A stretch of 13,950 nucleotides of DNA from Cristatella mucedo. Its lineage: Eukaryota > Bryozoa > Phylactolaemata > Cristatellidae. The position numbers and the translations under genes are program-made. A model generated the notes under the pieces. It saw only the letters and a list, made by a program, of their open reading frames with translations, was not told the origin of the DNA and did no database searches. Shown one piece after another: positions 8,560-13,950 of the stretch (the stretch's first letter is position 1; every line of letters begins with the position of its first letter). The stretch is taken from positions 1-13,950 of the forward strand of contig WPIO01000656.1 of the NCBI GenBank assembly GCA_009760855.2, given 5' to 3'.

Positions 8560-8673
8560 CCTGACCGAAGTTTACAAGTAAACTAATAATGCACCTATGT
8601 ATGACAGCACTTAGTTGGACCCAGTGATTTGCCCACCGTGAGCTAATTCTTGGTGACAATGTGCATGCTGCAA
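8560..8673 (+). mobile_element. LINE fragment: junction of ORF end and 3'UTR
   Basis: The + strand reads QHLVGPSD after several stops, matching QHLVGSGD of the copy at 6754. The 3'UTR block gacaatgtgcatgctgc follows. The copy breaks off near 8665-8673, where an inverted fragment of the same family begins. Confidence 0.55.
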
Positions 8674-8676
8674 GAA

Positions 8677-8830
8677 GGACGAATCAGAGGGACCCACTGA
8701 ATGCGGTCTTAAATAGGTGTGTTTCTAAGTTCATATTAAACGTGGTTAAGTCATGTGACGCTCTGCTGCCAGTCGGGAGGGAGTTCCAGGCTTTGTGAGC
8801 ATACGAACTAAATGCACGGTGCCAATGCTG
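8677..8830 (-). mobile_element. Inverted LINE fragment: RT-ORF C-terminus
   Basis: On the minus strand an open frame ending at 8684 contains FSSYAHKAWNSLP (8774-8812) and LETHLFKTAFSGSL. These correspond to FSSYASKAWNSL and the LKRNYIRQHLVGSG region of the + strand copy at 6754. It is the only copy in this orientation and is flanked on both sides by + strand fragments of the same family. The upstream part of the open frame (to 8920) overlaps the next + copy and is not meaningful. Confidence 0.7.
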
Positions 8831-8869
8831 CCAAACCCTGAAACTCAATCCCGTTTTGCACCGCAACAT

Positions 8870-9187
8870 CCCCCAACTTGTAATGTATTTTAAACTAAGC
8901 AATAAGTAATTGAAAAGCACCTATTTATGACGGTACTTAGCGGGTCCGGGTGATTTGCCCTTGATGTACTAATGCAATCTGACAGTGCTGCTTGCTGCCA
9001 CTAACCACACTTGAATGTTCACCTTGAGCATGTCACCCTTAATCATTTTACTTACGTTGTTTACCTATCATGATACCACTAACCATTCAATCGTGATTCC
9101 TTGACAGCAAATGTAACGAGCCAAGAAAAGACCTGAGTTGTCTGAGAGCACTTTATCAAGTGCATTATCATTATCATCATTATTTAA
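8870..9187 (+). mobile_element. LINE 3'-end copy with (ATT/ATC)n tail
   Basis: It begins with the last codons of the LINE ORF (LKSTYLRRYLAGPGD with one upstream stop). The conserved 3'UTR blocks follow (tgctgccactaaccac, gcatgtcaccctta, accattcaatcgtg, gcaaatgtaacgag). It ends with gagcacttt, atcaagtgcatt and a run of ATT/ATC triplets to about 9187. The terminal hairpin is degraded compared with the copies in intron 2 and at 10649. Confidence 0.75.
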
Positions 9188-9794
9188 ACTTCCTCTTGGT
9201 ATGACGTTAACCAAAGTTTGAAATGTGTACTATTACGTTTTTACTCAAGACCGACAGATCATTGTGGACCACCTCTCCACATAAGTGATAGTTTTCCCAT
9301 GCTGGCACAGTGCTAAACTGCAATAAAGTCAAGTTTTAGTGGCGATTTCAGAGTGAGGATGTGACGTCCGTCGTCTATCAAGGGACACCTTAAAGTAGAA
9401 GATACATGAGGGGCCATTATCAGACGATCCTATTTTCTCTACTTGAAAAAATCTTATTGATGATGGATGCTACTGCCATTTTTAAGACTGCATTTCATCC
9501 CTATGACATTGGAAAGTGGATTTTTTTTTCCTTTCTGGGAATCATTTTTTTATCCAAACTTCGTGATACACTATAGACTAATACGACACTGAAATTCGCA
9601 TTTACAAAGCTTATTTTATCCCTATTCCCTCAATCCTTATATATCCTTATTTATATCCCTAAACTTTAACAATGAAGAATCCAACCTAATAATCGTAGGC
9701 AGATATATACTTACCGATTATTATGTGTACCGGACCCTTAGGCAAGATCAGTCTGGCATCCTTCGGATGATATTGCTCGTAATGAAAGTGGCCT
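9188..9794. other. Intergenic, no identifiable gene
   Basis: There is a T-run near 9521-9530. An imperfect tandem of TTATATCC-like units (TTATTTATATCCCT and relatives) lies at about 9611-9662. Nothing coding was seen between the two LINE copies. Confidence 0.5.
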
Positions 9795-10722
9795 GGACCA
9801 AAACAAATTGTTCGTCAAAAACCACTCTTCTTTGGCTATCAGGTCGGATCAATTTTCAATAATTCCATCTTTCGAAGTTCAGTACTTTCACTTGGAGAAT
9901 GTAGCTAAAATAACGACCTTTGCTGATCAAAGACCGACTGTTAAAACATGTCATGTGCTCGTGACATCACGTTTAGCTTATTACAATTCACTTTCTTTAG
10001 GGCGCCCGGGATTTTTATTAAATTGTCAGCTGCTCGTGCCTTCATCAGCAGCTCGTCAGGTACAAACCCTACCGACTTCGCTGCAGCCTTCCGAACTTAC
10101 ATCCCCCTATTGCTGGTTCGCACCTATGCTGCTAGGCTAGTCTGCAGTGGGCGACACTGTTGCCACATCACATCACTTCTCGCAGTCCTGCATTGGCTCC
10201 CAGTCAAGCAAAGCTTCGACTTCATGGTTGCTGTCCCTGCACTCTTTGGCTCCAGCTTATCTATCGGATCTACTCCTCCTAAAACTTTAACATCCTACTA
10301 CCTTGATTTCAAAATCAAATTTTTTACCTATATCTCGGACAAGACTCAAATCCATTGGAAACCTGGCCTTTAGTTCGTATTCTGCTAATAGCCTTGAACT
10401 CACTCCCGACCAGCCTCAACTCATCTCCTGACTTGTCCGCATAAAAAATTAAATAAAATAGGATACTTGGGACCGGCTTATTTTGGTCATTGAGATTCGT
10501 CCTTTATAAGCAGAGTGAGTGTTAATCATGTGCATGATAACACTAACCATTCTTGCATGCTGACCCTTTGCATGTCACCTTAAACATGTTATTTTTGTAG
10601 AAAAAGCTACAACTAACAATTTAATCGTGCTTCTTGTGTAGCAATCGTAGAGTGCCTATAAAGAGGTAGCGTCTTCAGAGGGCACTTTATCCTGTGTAAT
10701 TTCGTTATAGTTATTATTTAAA
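9795..10722 (+). mobile_element. Longest LINE copy: frameshifted RT-ORF C-terminal region plus 3'UTR
   Basis: One frame carries YFHLENVAKI (from 9883) and VTSRLAYYNSL (9961-9993), typical of the region after the RT catalytic core. A second frame carries AARLV (10128-10142), HITSLLAVLHWLPVKQ (10164-10211) and DFMVAV. A degraded block corresponding to FSSY...NSL follows near 10372-10400. At least one frameshift and extra sequence between 10015 and 10128 show it is dead. About 80 bp at 10440-10520 do not align by eye with the other copies. The 3'UTR blocks resume at about 10525 and end in a hairpin (10649-10657 with 10680-10688) and an AT-rich tail. The family resembles CR1/L2/Jockey LINEs; the exact clade cannot be set from this fragment. 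Confidence 0.75.
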
Positions 10723-12576
10723 TTAGTAGGATTTACTACGTACCTGTTTAGCCTTGAATCAGCGTCAAGATTTCTAATCTTGCAAGTCTGGGCCAATGAT
10801 TCATTTGCACCAGCCCATCTATTCGACTTCCTTTCCACTCCAGCATGCATACACAACATCCGTCGCTCAGCTTCCGGTCTTCGTGCCTTCCTTCGAAGTC
10901 GATTGATATACATTGATGAGGGAGCTTTCAGCTGGTAATCCCTTTAAGTCGGACATTGGCTATTCAATACTGTCACTACCTGCAGTGACTATGCACGCTT
11001 TAGGTATCCGAGCGACATGCATCCGTTCCAGCCAGCTTTCCTATTCCCCCTCGTGACCACACGTTAATGTTTTATTCCCGTAAACTCTGCATAATTACCG
11101 GTGCTCTATTAAGTGCATGTGTGTAGTCCTAATAGTCGGCTGCCGAGGGATTCTTCCCGTTGGCTTGAACATATCAGGTCAAACTAGGACGCTTGCTTTG
11201 TCGTGAACCTTGAACAAATCAAGGTATGCCACTCACACCAGGGGTCTGATATTCCTGCCGGAAACTGTAAAGCACTTTGATAAGCAATGACTTTTTTAAA
11301 GCCAGTGATTTACAAATTACCATTCTTAATATTGCTGTTGTTGTTGTTGTTGCGGTACTCATGAGCTGTTCATGGTTCAGTATATGTTATTGACCAGGGG
11401 TACTATGAATCATTATTTCTGATGGTCTTATCTGCCATTTCTATATGCTGGTGAGGGCATTATTCTTTTTTACTTTCATCCCCTACCTGTTATACTGAAG
11501 ACTATTACTGATGAAATTCTAAAGGTGAATCGGGCTTAGACATGATATTGCCTAGCCCGGCAACCTATTGTTCGTTTTGATATCTCTCATGCGACAATCC
11601 GTTGAATCGGCCTCAACTAGCTATTTGTATTTGATAATTTACCATAGGTAAACTCAATTAGTAATTTGTGTCACATCAACAAGTTTTCTGTGCTTTTCCG
11701 ATGGTATTTAGTAGTTGGTTTCAGAATTGTATAAGGCGAATATCATAAGAGTGGTGTGACTGAGGACCTGCATATGTCGTGAATCTGCTGCTTTGATCTT
11801 CAGATATAACTCGTGTTCTAAAGATTTCATGCGATTCCCTGGGCGATATTAGCTGGCAGAAAACTTAATCCAGCTATAGAATGATTTTTCATGCATTTTT
11901 AGAAAACGGCATTCTCCTCCATTCGACCCATACTATAAGTAGAGAATTGAATTTAGAGTTTCTAGTTATTTTCGCAAAATTTCCCTTTGTATACTTGTGT
12001 CAAGGATTTAAAAAACTATTCTCAACCCAAAATTTGAAGCACACCTCAAAAATTATGACTGGTCGTTCAAATTTTATCTTTATTCAGCGATTCAAATCCA
12101 CTCAACTACTCTCATCCATGTAACGAGCGATATGTCATGCTGCAACGATTGCAGGAATTGAATTGCCCTAGCCCAGCCAGATCTCTCAGCTACAGAAAAC
12201 GTTATTTATTTCAATATTCTACTTAAAAGATCGACTACAACGATCATTTTTCAGCTGAGGCACTGCCGATAATTAAATTGTCCAGGTCCGATTGAGTTCA
12301 ATCTGCCTTTTTAGTGATCTGTTCTCCTCGACCCGACATTTCATTTGTTACGTGAGTGTGGTTATCACTTCTAAGCTAATGTTCATCTGCTTTATTTTCC
12401 GTTTAAACCTTCAGAATCTGAACACGCGAATGTAAAACTTAGTAGAGCATTTCCAATGATCAGATACTAGAGGATGGCGAATTTCACCTCACAGAACTAC
12501 GATACACAACATAGTGTAAAAGAGCCGTTACTTCACAAAGCTACGACGACTATATGTGTTTTTCACCGGAGAGTTC
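10723..12576. other. Intergenic, no identifiable gene
   Basis: Open frames on the minus strand at 10656-10913 and on the plus strand at 11881-12123 lack recognised domains, and the first overlaps the LINE tail. Apart from the TTG repeat, I see no structure. Confidence 0.5.
11331..11353. repeat. (TTG)n microsatellite
   Basis: Several tandem TTG units follow attgctg. About 60 nt upstream, gtaaagcactttgataagc resembles the hairpin and tail region of the local LINE family. The microsatellite may be the remnant of another LINE tail, but the match is too short to call. Confidence 0.8.
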
Positions 12577-12655
12577 TGTATAGCCCATTCACAGCCAACA
12601 CGGCTTTCAGTACCCATTCGGTAGCCAGCCGACTTCCTCTCACACAGCACAGAGA
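12577..12655 (+). repeat. Dispersed repeat copy 2 (partner at 580-660)
   Basis: The frame that is open from 12474 to 12773 reads LYSPFTANTAFSTHSVASRL and then PLTQHRE here, aligning with LYSLLTALEAFGRHSVANRH and RLTQKRA of copy 1. That both copies are open in the matching frame hints at an old coding origin, perhaps a transposable element. The 99-codon frame around it has no recognised domain and is not called a gene. Confidence 0.5.
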
Positions 12656-13154
12656 AAGTGGGAAGCATAACAGAGACAGAAGAGCAGTTGAGGTAGCCTC
12701 AAACTCATCTTCTACTCAGGGCTCTCAACGGAAGTGTAATTTGACTAGAAGACTTTGCTTTTCTTTTTGTTGATGCTGTTTTGACAACGTCACTAGATGA
12801 TCAGAATTTTGCGGTCCACTTCAAGAGCTGCCAAAATTACAAATTTGTCCTTGCGGAGACTGCATATACTGCTAGCGATCTCAACAAATCTCAATCCAAG
12901 ATTAGGAACTGTTTACCACGGTGGCTTTCACAAAATTAAACTAGGCTTGTTCTTTCTGAACTATGCTATTGCCTTTCCCATTTGGTCGGAACAAAAAAAA
13001 GCCGTTAACCCACCACAGCTAGTGATGAATAAGGCTGCAATGCTAGCTAATTGCCCATAGGTTCAGCTCTGATGTTTTTTTCGGAAGGAACGTGAATGGC
13101 TTTTGGTTGATCAACGGATACAGTGTAGAGCTCTTATTCTGACCCGTGTAACCA
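12656..13154. other. Intergenic, no identifiable gene
   Basis: The remainder of the open frame ending at 12773 and the frame at 12797-13060 show no domain or splice context. Weak similarity to 660-880 may extend the dispersed repeat to about 12870. Confidence 0.45.
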
Positions 13155-13222
13155 TGCCATGATAGTCAAAGATAGGGTGCTTGCTAATCACGACTGAGGT
13201 CGTGGATTGGAATTCTAAAGCG
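13155..13222 (+). mobile_element. Degenerate tRNA-like SINE head
   Basis: TAGTCAAAGATAGG (13163-13176) resembles an A box. GAGGTCGTGG and then GGATTGGAATTC (13204-13215) occupy the place of a B box at tRNA-like spacing, and CTAATCAC lies where the anticodon arm would be. The overall order resembles Glu/Asp-type tRNAs. The invariant C of the B box is changed and the T stem does not pair, so this is a fossil and not a functional tRNA. The SINE body and tail were not identified. Confidence 0.4.
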
Positions 13223-13950
13223 AGCGATGATATTTCCTGCGGCTCATTTATAATTACCCCATACTATGTATGAGTAATAGCCTTCACCATGTGCATATAC
13301 AGAATACTTAGGCTGTTGTACTACCACTCTTTAAAAGCGTTAGCAATAAATTCCTGTCTTCAGGTCCTAGACTTTGGATTTATTGGCAAAATGGAATGAA
13401 ATTCTCTATACGAATCAAAATAAAAAGGCCATCGATTAGCTTTCGAAGCAATTTTCAATCTTTATAGGTAGCCATGTAGTAGCAAGCATCAGTTTGGCGA
13501 AAAAAAAAATTAAACAGAAACGTAATACAATGTTACTTGCTATAGCACCAAAAAAACTAATCTTTTTGTTTTTTTTTTTTCTGAATAATTAGCTTGCCGA
13601 AAACTAGTAAGTTTCTTTTATCAGTATTCAATTAAATAAGGTAAGATGGTCATACTATGTTCGAATTTCATCATAACAAACACAAAAGAGTTAAGCGGAG
13701 TTTGACCTGCTGGAGGGCTGGGACTAATCAACTTTTCCGTACAATTGAATGTCATATTGCCTAGAAATTTAAATCCCTAGATTGATGAACGGCCAATCAC
13801 AGATGCAAGATGGGGAGAGGAACAAAAACTGAGGGAATCACGGGAACAAGTACAGATCCCTGAAAGTACCCCCATATTTTAGAGGTGCGGAAGAACTCAT
13901 CTATGCCAGTCACATCAATTAATCCCTAAGTCTCCGCTTGAAGGTAGGAC
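13223..13950. other. Intergenic, no identifiable gene; A10 and T12 runs
   Basis: A run of ten A (13500-13509) and a run of twelve T (13569-13580) lie 59 nt apart and could fold back on each other. The A-run might be a SINE or processed-copy tail, but nothing upstream identifies one. The GC-richer end (13690-13950) looks repeat-like without a recognised family. Confidence 0.45.

Noticed and set aside
9808-10373. Two overlapping open frames that might be a host gene
   Set aside because: Both contain LINE ORF2 C-terminal motifs in different frames. This is one frameshifted retrotransposon copy.
10656-10913. Minus-strand 85-codon frame
   Set aside because: It overlaps the LINE tail and has no recognised motif. 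I could not support a gene.
11881-12123. 80-codon open frame
   Set aside because: Its composition looks random, with no domain, signal peptide or splice context.
12797-13060. 87-codon open frame
   Set aside because: It has no recognised motif or conserved context, and such a length is expected occasionally by chance.
1-13950. A second Kunitz gene, CRISPR array, operon or bacterial system
   Set aside because: I found no other Cys-spacing match, no regularly spaced repeats and no tightly packed ORFs. The window is eukaryotic and repeat-rich.

Overview
The window is AT-rich animal nuclear DNA, not bacterial. The evidence is one spliced gene with consensus GT-AG introns, an AATAAA polyadenylation signal, several decayed non-LTR retrotransposon (LINE) fragments and a degenerate tRNA-like SINE head. 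A single undetermined base at 1235 suggests a draft assembly. The taxon cannot be fixed from sequence alone. A small secreted single-domain Kunitz protein, a 22-nt exon and a CR1/L2-like LINE with (ATT)n tails would fit a parasitic flatworm, but other invertebrates remain possible.

Only one protein-coding gene is convincing. It lies on the + strand at 5426-7826 and encodes an 80-residue secreted Kunitz/BPTI-domain protein in four coding exons: 5426-5467, 5622-5643, 6077-6238 and 7810-7826. Exons 1 and 2 encode the signal peptide. Exon 3 carries the whole six-cysteine Kunitz domain between two phase-1 introns. Exon 4 adds a five-residue tail containing a cysteine. With an unusual cysteine inside the domain (position 28 in BPTI numbering), this gives eight cysteines and possibly a fourth disulfide. 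A splice acceptor ends 10 nt before the ATG, so the 5'UTR is interrupted. A TATA box at 2743-2750, followed by an ATG-free stretch and a perfect donor at 2829, is a candidate non-coding first exon about 2.6 kb upstream.

The rest is mostly decayed repeats. Fragments of one LINE family occur at about 5723-5935 (intron 2), 6754-7365 (intron 3), 8560-8673, 8677-8830 (inverted), 8870-9187 and 9795-10722. They preserve pieces of the reverse-transcriptase ORF C-terminus, the 3'UTR, a 3' hairpin and an (ATT)n or (ATC)n tail. A further RT-ORF fragment lies at 884-965. A 205-bp AT-rich microsatellite (6546-6752) abuts the intron-3 LINE copy. A short dispersed repeat occurs near both ends of the window (about 580-660 and 12577-12655), and a tRNA-like SINE remnant lies at about 13155-13222.

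Regions 1-579, 1561-2741, 2829-5168, 9188-9794, 10723-12576 and 13223-13950 contain no gene I can support. Open frames there are short, lack recognisable domains and look like chance.
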